The notes under the pieces were generated by a model. It was not told where the DNA came from, made no database searches, and worked only from the letters and a program-made list of their open reading frames with translations. This document shows positions 36,967-44,844 of a stretch of DNA of 64,000 bases, in pieces. The stretch comes from Butyricimonas sp. Marseille-P3923 (GTDB taxonomy: Bacteria > Bacteroidota > Bacteroidia > Bacteroidales > Marinifilaceae): NCBI RefSeq assembly GCF_900184685.1, contig NZ_FXXL01000007.1:1736001-1800000 (forward strand), read 5' to 3'. Position numbers and translations under genes: made by a program. Within the stretch, counting starts at the first letter, position 1; each line of letters starts with the position of its first letter.

Positions 36967-38954
36967 TATTCTCTCACTTCTAAATTTTCAGTCACCTGAA
37001 TTTTATCCAGCACCTCCTGCATGTGGTGTTGAACTCCCTCTTCTTCCATTTGGAAATCAATGGATTCATAAGTAGAGTTCTTGGATTTAAACTCGGGAAC
37101 GATACATTTCATTTGTTTTACCACGGCAAAGTTATCCCTCGTTTGCAAAGCGATATCAAGAGCTTTGATCGAATCGACAACTTCATTATAATTATATTCA
37201 CGCACTTTAGCAATCTTGATTCTCTCGTGCACGGTAGGCAAAGTGGTTTCTTTCACGTTAAGTACCTCCTCGTACAACTTTTCACCCGGACGCAAGCCCG
37301 TGAACACGATATGAATATCTTTACCTATCTCGTAACCGGAAAGTTTAATCATCTTCCGCGCCAAATCAACGATTTTGACACTCTTACCCATGTCGAACAC
37401 GAATATTTCACCACCGTTCCCCAATGCCCCGGCTTGAAGTACCAACTGGCAAGCCTCCGGGATAGTCATAAAGAAACGGGTAATCTCGGGATGAGTTACC
37501 GTAACCGGCCCCCCGGCCTCTATCTGTTTTTTGAAACGAGGGATAACCGAACCATTGGAGCCTAAAACATTTCCGAAACGCGTCGTGATAAAACGAGTAT
37601 TCGCTATTCGATTTAAAGATTGTGTATAGATTTCCGCGATACGCTTGCTGGCACCCATGACATTGGTAGGATTCACCGCTTTATCGGTAGAGATCATCAC
37701 GAAACGTTGGCAATCATATTTGACAGCACAATCAGCCACGTTTTTCGTTCCCAGAATATTGGTTTTCACACCTTCGATCGGGTGTTTTTCCATCATTGGG
37801 ACATGCTTGTAAGCCGCCGCGTGATACACTATATTAGGTCTGCATGTTTTGAATATACCTTCTACCCGACTCTGGTCACGAACATCACCGATCTCGATCT
37901 TGTAATCGGTAAAACCACATTCTTCCTTTAATTCCAATTCGATATCATAAAGAGCAGATTCGGCTTGATCGAACAACACGATCATCGCCGGGTTGAAATG
38001 AGTCAACTGGCGCACGATTTCACTACCGATTGAACCTGCCGCACCCGTTACCAGCACGACCTTGTTCAATAATTGTTTACGCAAATTCATCTCGTCCATG
38101 TGGATCACTTCACGCTCGAGTAAATCCTCGATCTTTATATTTTTAATATGCCGCATGCTCAATTCCCCGTTTATCCAACTCTCGAAACGAGGTACCTCAA
38201 GCACGTTGACATTCGCGGTCAAACAGGTTTCCACGATCTCTCGCTTTTTATCAGCCGAAATCTGTTTTTTGGCAATCACCACTTTATCTACCCGGTGACG
38301 TTTCAACAGCCCGGGCAAAGCGGACATCTTGTATATTTTGACTCCTTCAAGTACTTTCCCCGCCTTGCGATTGTTCACGTCGATAAAAGCCAACACGTTA
38401 TAAGTGGCATCTTCCACGTTATCCATGGCATGCTTTGCCATAATCCCGTACTCGTCACTACCACAGATAATCACGTTCTTTTTCGTGCGCTCGGCCCCGA
38501 CGTACTGGGAAAAGATTTTTTTCACGATCGCACGACTCATCACCATCACGCTTGTCAATCCCACGTACTCGGTAAGAAGCACCGACAAAGGGATGTAAGT
38601 CTCGCCAAACACTAGAAAATAGATACCGTCTCCCATCAAAAGAGCTATCTCACCCGCTGTCAAGACGTAATAGATACGCAAAGCATCCTCTGTTCCCGAG
38701 AAACGCACTATGCCGGAATAAGTACGCCCCAACACGAAACTGATAATTCGGACTCCCACGATCACGAGGGCTCCGTTCAGAACAAAATCCAACCTCATCC
38801 GGTCAATTTGGAAATTAACCCAGATCAGATAGGCAACACTCACAGCCATTATGCACAACGCCACGTCTATCAAGAATACAATCCATCTAGGCGTGTAAGA
38901 AAATGAATGCAATGTCCTCATTCTGTAAAGACCATTTGTTATAAAAGCAACCAT
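36966..38954 (-). CDS. Membrane-bound CapD/FlaA1/WbpM-type nucleotide-sugar 4,6-dehydratase (copy 2)
   Basis: The 662-residue protein has the same plan as the copy at 3830: four N-terminal membrane helices, a first Rossmann region (NVIICGSDEYG) and a catalytic SDR domain with VTGAAGSIGSE and STDKAVNPTNVMGASK, where Met again replaces the SDR Tyr. It should make a UDP-4-keto-6-deoxy-HexNAc. The Met at 38921 (MRTLHSFSYTPRW) may be the true start, since the 11 residues before it look atypical and lie close to the preceding terminator. It is coupled to upxY. Confidence 0.9.
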   Translation of the reverse strand: MVAFITNGLYRMRTLHSFSYTPRWIVFLIDVALCIMAVSVAYLIWVNFQIDRMRLDFVLNGALVIVGVRIISFVLGRTYSGIVRFSGTEDALRIYYVLTAGEIALLMGDGIYFLVFGETYIPLSVLLTEYVGLTSVMVMSRAIVKKIFSQYVGAERTKKNVIICGSDEYGIMAKHAMDNVEDATYNVLAFIDVNNRKAGKVLEGVKIYKMSALPGLLKRHRVDKVVIAKKQISADKKREIVETCLTANVNVLEVPRFESWINGELSMRHIKNIKIEDLLEREVIHMDEMNLRKQLLNKVVLVTGAAGSIGSEIVRQLTHFNPAMIVLFDQAESALYDIELELKEECGFTDYKIEIGDVRDQSRVEGIFKTCRPNIVYHAAAYKHVPMMEKHPIEGVKTNILGTKNVADCAVKYDCQRFVMISTDKAVNPTNVMGASKRIAEIYTQSLNRIANTRFITTRFGNVLGSNGSVIPRFKKQIEAGGPVTVTHPEITRFFMTIPEACQLVLQAGALGNGGEIFVFDMGKSVKIVDLARKMIKLSGYEIGKDIHIVFTGLRPGEKLYEEVLNVKETTLPTVHERIKIAKVREYNYNEVVDSIKALDIALQTRDNFAVVKQMKCIVPEFKSKNSTYESIDFQMEEEGVQHHMQEVLDKIQVTENLEVRE

Positions 38955-38977
38955 ATCATTATTAGTATAAAATAAAA

Positions 38978-39022
38978 ACCTTCGCGGATTACCATTCCTT
39001 AAAGGTGGACATCCGCGAAGGT
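38978..39022 (-). terminator. Rho-independent terminator after the pseudouridine synthase gene
   Basis: ACCTTCGCGGAT (38978-38989) and ATCCGCGAAGGT (39011-39022) pair perfectly. On the minus strand the stem is followed by five T. It isolates the capD2-upxY unit from upstream transcription. Confidence 0.85.
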
Positions 39023-39051
39023 AATAGAAATATATTAAAAAGAAAACTTTT

Positions 39052-40509
39052 TTAATATGCTTTTAATACGTTCACCTCTTCCGGCGTTAAAAATCGCCAA
39101 CGTCCCCGCGGCAGATTTTTCTTCGTGATCCCGGCGAAAAATACCCTATCCAACCGGAGTATCTGGTACCCCAGATGCTCGAATATCCGGCGAACGATTC
39201 GATTCCGACCGGAATGAATCTCAATCCCGACCTGAGTCTTATCGTCAGCAGATACCATAACTTCATCGGCTTTAATAAAACCGTCTTCAAGGTCAATACC
39301 TTTCCGTATGGCATCCAAATCTCCGGTTTTTACCACCTTATCCAAGAATACGTGATAAATCTTCTTCTGGTTATACTTGGGATGCGTTAATTTTTTAGCC
39401 AAATCGCCATCATTCGTGAAAAGTAACACTCCTGTGGTCTGACGGTCCAAACGCCCAATCGGGTAAACCCGTTCTTTGCAAGCTCCGTCGATCAACGACA
39501 TCACGGTTTTACGCTCCAAGGGATCTTCCACCGTGGTCACGTAATCTTTCGGTTTATTCAACACGAGATATACTTTGCGCTCCGGAACAATCACTTGCTC
39601 ATCCACTTCAACTTTATCCGTCCGTTTCACTTTCACCCCTACCTGCTGTACAATCTCACCGTTCACCTTCACTCGTCCGGTAGTAATCAAAACATCCGCA
39701 TCACGTCTGGAACAAACACCTCCTTTGGCAATATAACGGTTTAAGCGCAGTTCTGTTTCCTGTCCCTCGTTTTTCTTGCGAAACTCGATTTGCTTTTTCT
39801 TGCTGTATACACTTCTGGATGCCTCCTCGTTATCAAACGATCTCTTGGGACGCTCGGAAAACCGTTCGCGACGATCTCCTCGATCATCCCGATTTCCCTG
39901 CTCCCGACGATCATCTCTCCGGTACGCGTCACGATTTCTGTCTTGGAATCGATTTTCTCTGTTTCTATCCTGATCTTGCGGACGTCTTTCACGACGGTCT
40001 TCACGGTCTGAATTACGGTAATTATCACGATACTCTCTTCTCTCACGATTATCTCGATTATCTCGGTTATCACGGTCATTGCGATATTCCCGTCTTTCAC
40101 GAGCATCTCGACTATCCCTGTTATCACGATACTCCCGTCTTTCCCGGTTATCACGGTTGTCCCGGCTATCCCGATCAAAAGATCTTCTCGGAGCACGGTT
40201 ATTGTTATCCCGATTCTCGAAACGATTGCCTTCACGTGTTCCTCTTTCCCGGTTTCCATCCGTCTCCCGACGATAACGATTCCCGTTGTCGGAATCCCCG
40301 GATTGTTCTCTTTCTCTTTCCTTGTTCAAATCACGGATACCATTATATCCACGTTCACGGTCAGACCGCTCCGCGTTAAAACGGCTAGGTCTTCTGAATT
40401 CTCTTTCTCCACCCTCACGGTTTTCGAAATTCTGTGTTCTGCCCCGACGATTCTCATCACGATTCTCTGTCGGTCTAGTAATTCTAGGTCTTTTAGTTTC
40501 CCTACTCAT
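39052..40509 (-). CDS. RluB/RsuA-family pseudouridine synthase with a long disordered N-terminus
   Basis: The 485-residue protein has an S4 RNA-binding domain (LRLNRYIAKGGVCSRRDADV, from about residue 255) and a catalytic domain with YPIGRLDRQTTGVLLFTNDG, where the Asp is the catalytic residue. It isomerises uridine in 23S rRNA, with RluB the likely equivalent. The first 240 or so residues are an unusual low-complexity tail of Arg, Asp, Asn and Glu with repeated units such as RDNRERREYRD. Bacteroidetes homologues often have such tails, but this one is about as long as the enzyme itself. It is probably housekeeping and unrelated to the capsule. Confidence 0.9.
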   Translation of the reverse strand: MSRETKRPRITRPTENRDENRRGRTQNFENREGGEREFRRPSRFNAERSDRERGYNGIRDLNKEREREQSGDSDNGNRYRRETDGNRERGTREGNRFENRDNNNRAPRRSFDRDSRDNRDNRERREYRDNRDSRDARERREYRNDRDNRDNRDNRERREYRDNYRNSDREDRRERRPQDQDRNRENRFQDRNRDAYRRDDRREQGNRDDRGDRRERFSERPKRSFDNEEASRSVYSKKKQIEFRKKNEGQETELRLNRYIAKGGVCSRRDADVLITTGRVKVNGEIVQQVGVKVKRTDKVEVDEQVIVPERKVYLVLNKPKDYVTTVEDPLERKTVMSLIDGACKERVYPIGRLDRQTTGVLLFTNDGDLAKKLTHPKYNQKKIYHVFLDKVVKTGDLDAIRKGIDLEDGFIKADEVMVSADDKTQVGIEIHSGRNRIVRRIFEHLGYQILRLDRVFFAGITKKNLPRGRWRFLTPEEVNVLKAY

Positions 40510-40603
40510 GTTCTAAATCTCAATTTAATTTTTGATTTTATTTCAATCACGCGAGCCGATGCCCATTTCTAATTTTGAAACAGTGATCACCCTATTTATC
40601 TTT

Positions 40604-40635
40604 CATTTTCAATTTTACATTTTCAATTTTCAATT
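40604..40635. repeat. TTTTCAA repeat block after the LptF/G-like gene
   Basis: The block holds four TTTTCAA-type units in two pairs separated by ACA. It is the same unit as the TTGAAAA tract at 6342-6369 on the other strand, and both tracts sit next to AATGTAA-type sequence. It touches the stop codon of the permease gene. Confidence 0.6.
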
Positions 40636-41722
40636 ACTTCGGTGCCGCCCTATAAACGAAAAACGCCACCACAGAGAACAGGATATTCGGTATCCATACA
40701 GCTAATAACGGATTCATGTTTCCATTGGTTGCAAAAACTGTTGAAAATTGCATGAATAAAATGTACGAGAAACTGATTAATAAACCTAATCCCAAGTGGA
40801 ATCCCATTCCTCCCCGTATTTTTCGGGAGGCTATACACACGCCGATTAACGTCAATATAAAAGTGGAAAAAGCACCCGAAAACATCTTGTACTTTTCGAT
40901 CTGGTATTCCACCACGTTACTGCTTCCCCGCAATTTTTGACGGGCTATATACTCGTCCAACTCCGGCAATGTCAGACGTTCCTTGATTTTCTTCGGGTCT
41001 TCAGTAAATTCTTTTACACTGAAATTCAGTACGGTATCGATATCTTCTTTCCCGACAGTATAAGTTTCATTCGTCCCGTCAAATTCCCGTAAAACCCAAT
41101 TTTTGATAGTCCATTTTTCTTTTTTATCATTCCACACGATAGAATTCGCAGACAATTTGCTGACCAGCGTGTCATCCTTGAACACCTCGTACGTGAAATT
41201 ATCTCCCCGTTTGGCATATATACTGAACCCGCTCATGTAAATAAACTCACCGGGCGCCACCTGCTGGTGAATATCATTCTCCTTGAAATTATAAGGTTTC
41301 CAGATATATTTTTCAGAAAAATCAATCCGTTTTTTATTGGCATTGGGTATAATGAACGCGCTCAACAAGAGTGACAGACCGGCAATTACCCCCGCCGAAA
41401 TCATGTACGGGCGCACCATACGCCGGAAACTGATTCCCGTGCTCAGAATAGCGATAATCTCACTGTTGTACGCCATCTTCGAGGTGAAAAAGATCACGGA
41501 TATAAACGTGAACAAGGCGGAGAACATATTAGCGAAATAAGGCACGAAATTCACGTAATAATCGAAAATAATCGCCTGCACCGGGGCTTCTTTTTCAAGA
41601 AATTTCTCCAAACGTTCCGAGAGGTCGAAAACAATCACAATACTCAAGATTAGCACCATCGAGAAAAAGAAGGTACCCAAGAATTTCCGGATAATATAGA
41701 TGTCTATTTTTTTCATTTTCAC
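40634..41722 (-). CDS. LptF/LptG-family (YjgP/YjgQ) permease
   Basis: The 362-residue protein has six transmembrane segments (three before about residue 130, three after about 280) around a large periplasmic domain, and the family start IDIYIIRKFLGTFFFSM. It is a permease subunit of the LPS transport complex that extracts LPS from the inner membrane. Two start codons (41722 and 41716) are equally plausible. It is 15 bases downstream of tgt and is probably co-transcribed with it. Confidence 0.9.
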   Translation of the reverse strand: MKMKKIDIYIIRKFLGTFFFSMVLILSIVIVFDLSERLEKFLEKEAPVQAIIFDYYVNFVPYFANMFSALFTFISVIFFTSKMAYNSEIIAILSTGISFRRMVRPYMISAGVIAGLSLLLSAFIIPNANKKRIDFSEKYIWKPYNFKENDIHQQVAPGEFIYMSGFSIYAKRGDNFTYEVFKDDTLVSKLSANSIVWNDKKEKWTIKNWVLREFDGTNETYTVGKEDIDTVLNFSVKEFTEDPKKIKERLTLPELDEYIARQKLRGSSNVVEYQIEKYKMFSGAFSTFILTLIGVCIASRKIRGGMGFHLGLGLLISFSYILFMQFSTVFATNGNMNPLLAVWIPNILFSVVAFFVYRAAPK

Positions 41723-41737
41723 ATGTACCTCGCAGCA

Positions 41738-42868
41738 CTACAATCTTCTTGTAACTTTTTTAATCGTTCTCGTTTTCCACTCTACAAAATCCCCTGCCTG
41801 TATATGTCGGCGTGCTTCCCGCACCAACCACAAATAAAACGACAAATTATGGATCGAGCAAATTTGTAAGCCTAAAATTTCATCCGCTTTTATTAAATGT
41901 CGCAAATAAGCTTTCGAGTAATCGGTATCCGCGAAACTCAACCCGGCGGGATCGATAGGACTGAAATCATTCTCCCATTTCTTGTTCTTTATATTGATAA
42001 CCCCTTCTGTCGTGAACAACATCCCGTTCCTACCGTTACGCGTCGGCATCACGCAATCGAACATATCCACTCCAAGGGAAATCGCTTCCAGAATATTTTC
42101 CGGCGTTCCCACGCCCATGAGATAACGGGGCTTATCTCGCGGCAAAATCCGATTGACAACCTGAATCATCTCGTACATGGTTTCCGCCTCTTCCCCGACG
42201 GCCAATCCCCCGATAGCGTAACCTTCCCGTCCCAAAGCCACGGCATGCTCCGCAGCACGTTCCCGTAAATCTTTATACACGCAACCCTGCACGATAGGAA
42301 AAAGTGACTGGTGATACCCGTACAAGGGTTCCGTCGCGTCAAACTGCCGCACGCATCTTTCCAACCAACGCTGCGTGAGTTCCAACGACTTTTTTGCGTA
42401 CCCGTAATCACTCTGTCCCGGGGGACATTCGTCAAACGCCATCACGATATCCGCCCCGATCTTTCGCTGAATATCCATCACGTTCTCCGGCGTGAATAAA
42501 TGCTTCGAACCATCTATATGCGAACGAAATACAACTCCCTCTTCCGTGATTTTCCGGCAGTCCCCTAAAGAAAATACTTGAAAACCGCCACTATCAGTGA
42601 GGATCGGACCATCCCACGAGTTAAACTTGTGCAAGCCGCCGGCAGCTTCCAATATACCCGTGCCCGGACGCAGATACAAGTGATACGTGTTTCCCAGAAT
42701 GATTTGGGCTTTAATATCTTCCTTCAATTCCCTTGCATGCACGGCCTTCACGGTTCCCACCGTGCCCACGGGCATAAAAATCGGAGTTTCGATATTCCCA
42801 TGATCCGTGGTCAACACACCGCATCGTGCCTCACTATTCTTGTCTTTCGCTAAAAGGGTATATTTCAT
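41738..42868 (-). CDS. tgt: Queuine/preQ1 tRNA-ribosyltransferase
   Basis: The 376-residue TIM-barrel enzyme has the substrate-site motifs DSGGFQVFSLG, GGLAVGE, LMGVGTPENILE and DCVMPTRNGRNG with the nucleophilic Asp. It exchanges guanine for preQ1 in the tRNA wobble position. In well-studied Tgt proteins a CxCxxC plus His binds zinc near the C-terminus. Here that stretch reads DPAGLSFADTDYSKAYLRHL with no cysteine, although the IHNL histidine remains. A promoter lies just upstream. Confidence 0.93.
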   Translation of the reverse strand: MKYTLLAKDKNSEARCGVLTTDHGNIETPIFMPVGTVGTVKAVHARELKEDIKAQIILGNTYHLYLRPGTGILEAAGGLHKFNSWDGPILTDSGGFQVFSLGDCRKITEEGVVFRSHIDGSKHLFTPENVMDIQRKIGADIVMAFDECPPGQSDYGYAKKSLELTQRWLERCVRQFDATEPLYGYHQSLFPIVQGCVYKDLRERAAEHAVALGREGYAIGGLAVGEEAETMYEMIQVVNRILPRDKPRYLMGVGTPENILEAISLGVDMFDCVMPTRNGRNGMLFTTEGVINIKNKKWENDFSPIDPAGLSFADTDYSKAYLRHLIKADEILGLQICSIHNLSFYLWLVREARRHIQAGDFVEWKTRTIKKVTRRL

Positions 42869-42889
42869 CTAATCATGATTTTGAGCCTG

Positions 42890-42921
42890 CAAAGATAGCA
42901 CAAGTAAACGAGAGTTGCAAC
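42890..42921 (-). promoter_or_regulatory. Promoter of the tgt-lptG unit
   Basis: The minus strand reads TATCTTTG (42890-42897), an exact -7 box 21 bases before the tgt start. GTTG lies 20 bases upstream (42918-42921), one mismatch from TTTG. Confidence 0.55.
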
Positions 42922-42922
42922 A

Positions 42923-43456
42923 CTAACTTTTTCGGTTCAAACGAATCATCTCCTGTAATCGCCTAAAACGGGCACAAACTTTTGACCACGTCCCCGCTTT
43001 GTCCCTAAAGCATAAACCGACATTATCCTTTATCGAGAATAGTGTCAGCGTGAAGGGTTGCTCTTTATACATTCGCACCCACACGTCATAAGTCAACATA
43101 CAACACGCACGACATCTCCAAGCATTTTTACGCGGTTCGCGATAAATCATTTCCACGGCACAAGCATACCTCGAACCATCCGGGAGATCCACGAATAAAG
43201 AATCCGTATTGAAAACCGCGTTCGTTTCCACCGTAATCAATAATGTCACGGAATCCCTTGCATCCAAATAAGTATAATCATACAACAAAGACCCGCGACA
43301 CAATTTCATATTCCCTTTCATCTCCGCCATTTTTTGAGGATACACGAAATAAAGCAATCCATCCGGATGTATTTTCTGCACGTAGAAACCTTTCAGATTC
43401 TGGGCTCCCAGCGGCAAAGCCATGAACAACACAAACACCAAAAACAATCTTCTCAT
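42923..43456 (-). CDS. Secreted protein of unknown function (177 residues)
   Basis: The protein begins MRRLFLVFVLFMALPLGAQN, a clear signal peptide. The mature part (GFYVQKIHPDGLLYFVYPQK) looks like a small beta-rich domain and has several cysteines, including CRACCM. I do not recognise the family. The ATG at 43456 is preferred over 43513 because it gives the signal peptide. Its 5' region overlaps the palindromic element at 43488-43650, which could influence its expression. Confidence 0.75.
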   Translation of the reverse strand: MRRLFLVFVLFMALPLGAQNLKGFYVQKIHPDGLLYFVYPQKMAEMKGNMKLCRGSLLYDYTYLDARDSVTLLITVETNAVFNTDSLFVDLPDGSRYACAVEMIYREPRKNAWRCRACCMLTYDVWVRMYKEQPFTLTLFSIKDNVGLCFRDKAGTWSKVCARFRRLQEMIRLNRKS

Positions 43457-43487
43457 AACTATAATATAAAGAGAAAGCGATGTCAAA

Positions 43488-43650
43488 ACACACCTCGGGT
43501 CTGTAAAGTTCATAAAGTCCGTAAGGTCAAAAGGTCTGTTATTTTTTTTGTAAATGTCTGATATTATATCAATTGACTTTATAAACTTTAGGAGCCGAAG
43601 GCTCGACTTTATGAACTTTATAAACTGGAGGTGTGTCGAAACACACCTCC
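43488..43650. repeat. Nested palindromic element upstream of the 177-residue protein gene
   Basis: The outer arms ACACACCTC (43488-43496) and GAGGTGTGT (within 43628-43636) are inverted. The inner arms AAAGTTCATAAAGTC (43505-43519) and GACTTTATGAACTTT (43605-43619) pair perfectly. It also contains GAGCC-GAA-GGCTC near 43592-43604 and a terminal 10-bp hairpin (GGAGGTGTGT/ACACACCTCC, 43627-43650). It resembles the other intergenic palindromes in this window in its GAA-loop stem. Confidence 0.75.
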
Positions 43651-43677
43651 ATTACCTGTTTCAATTAAATCTTCCGT

Positions 43678-43998
43678 TTACTCCCCGTAAACCATCACCT
43701 TATAAGTACTGAAAATTCCCAAAATACTCTTTTTCTGGCTGTCCACGTGGCTGATTTTCTTAATTCCGGCAGACTTGGCAGCGGCTTGAATAGAAGCATC
43801 TCCCGACAGATACACTCCCAAAATATTGTTCACGGAAGCAGTTCCTACCTTTGAGCCCAGCGGGTTGGATGTCACGTGTTCACCTGTTTGCACATCCATG
43901 TAAATAGCTCCCATTCCGGCTTGACTTGACAAAGACGCACAGCTTGACATACCCGCTGCCACTACCACTAGTAACAATAATCTTTTAATTGATTTCAT
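43678..43998 (-). CDS. TRL-like family lipoprotein
   Basis: The 106-residue protein begins MKSIKRLLLLVVVAAGMSSC with a lipobox (GMSSC). It contains GAIYMDVQTGEHVTSNPLG, VGTASVNNILGV and GDASIQAAAKSAGIKKISHVD, matching the small TRL-like lipoproteins. Their role is unknown; they are cell-envelope proteins. It stands alone, downstream of a small HTH gene in the same direction, with a possible -7 box TATTTTTG at 44061-44068 on the minus strand. Confidence 0.83.
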   Translation of the reverse strand: MKSIKRLLLLVVVAAGMSSCASLSSQAGMGAIYMDVQTGEHVTSNPLGSKVGTASVNNILGVYLSGDASIQAAAKSAGIKKISHVDSQKKSILGIFSTYKVMVYGE

Positions 43999-44120
43999 AG
44001 TTTCTATTTTTAAATTTTAAATATAAGGTTCTTGTAACAACGCTCTTTTTAATATTTTTTCAAAAATACAAGAAAATCATAATTTCCCGTGCAATATAAC
44101 GATGCGGGAATGACACGATT

Positions 44121-44354
44121 TTATTGCGAATCTTGCGACTGCATTTTCTCTTTTAACCGCTCGGACAAGTATGAAAAAAAGTCCCGTTTCAAAAGCAGGG
44201 AAACCCGAAATAACAGAGTCGTGTCAATACTTTCCTTTTGAAACAAACGATAAACGTTTGAACGATCGCATGACAATTTACGGGCAAACCAACTAATGCT
44301 CCGCTCCTGTTTTTCCAATTCCTCCTTAATTAAATCTCCGATACTTTTCTCCAT
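44121..44354 (-). CDS. Small helix-turn-helix DNA-binding protein
   Basis: The 77-residue protein has a Cro/XRE-like HTH (ISWFARKLSCDRSNVYRLFQ, about residues 20-39) followed by a short helical tail. It could be a regulator of nearby genes, the closest being the TRL-like lipoprotein downstream and the secreted operon upstream. No target site can be assigned from the sequence, although palindromes AAACGATCGTTT occur upstream of the operon at 53019 and 53157. Confidence 0.75.
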   Translation of the reverse strand: MEKSIGDLIKEELEKQERSISWFARKLSCDRSNVYRLFQKESIDTTLLFRVSLLLKRDFFSYLSERLKEKMQSQDSQ

Positions 44355-44415
44355 AGTTTTTATCTCTATCCGTTACATCGCGAAAAACAACTGTCTTTCC
44401 ATGAATTTCCTCTTT

Positions 44416-44829
44416 TTAACGACCGGGGACACCTTGGTACACCATCCATTTCCCATCAACTTTCCTCACATCCAAATTATCCGTTCTTTCTCTCTCTCCT
44501 TTTTTTTCTTTCAACAAGACCTGCACCTTTGCCTTAGTGCCATCTTCCGAAAACTCAATCCCTTTCACGGTTTCCTCGTACTTGGCTGCCTCTTCTTCCA
44601 TGAATTTCAATACTTGTTTATCTTTAGCTTTTCCCGCTTTGACTATCTGGAAAAGCATATCATTTCCCACCACGTATTTCTCCATGGATGAATAGTTACC
44701 CTCTTTCGAGTCTTTATAAAACTTCAACGCCAAATCTTTCACTGTTTCCTCATCCGACTTACCACATGATGCCATTAAACCGCAAACGAGTAACAACATC
44801 AAACTAAATAATTTTGTTTTCATATTCAA
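44416..44829 (-). CDS. DUF4878-type lipoprotein
   Basis: The 137-residue protein has a lipoprotein signal (MKTKLFSLMLLLVCGLMASC). It then shows the NTF2-like pattern of DUF4878: ETVKDLALKFYKDSKEGNYSSM, a middle helix and strand pairs ending DVRKVDGKWMVYQG. It probably folds as a cone-shaped ligand-binding or scaffold domain at the envelope. It is 15 bases after the 1333-residue LRR lipoprotein and is the last gene of that operon. The start could be 44823 rather than 44829. Confidence 0.82.
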   Translation of the reverse strand: MNMKTKLFSLMLLLVCGLMASCGKSDEETVKDLALKFYKDSKEGNYSSMEKYVVGNDMLFQIVKAGKAKDKQVLKFMEEEAAKYEETVKGIEFSEDGTKAKVQVLLKEKKGERERTDNLDVRKVDGKWMVYQGVPGR

Positions 44830-44844
44830 ACGATTAAATTAAAC

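Noticed and set aside
39741-40259. Long alternative-frame ORFs (up to about 186 codons) on both strands across the charged tail of the pseudouridine synthase.
   Set aside because: They result from the low-complexity repeat composition and have no start signals or plausible protein composition.
39800-40300. CRISPR-like direct repeats in the Arg/Asp-rich tail region.
   Set aside because: The repeats are in-frame codon repeats without uniform spacers.
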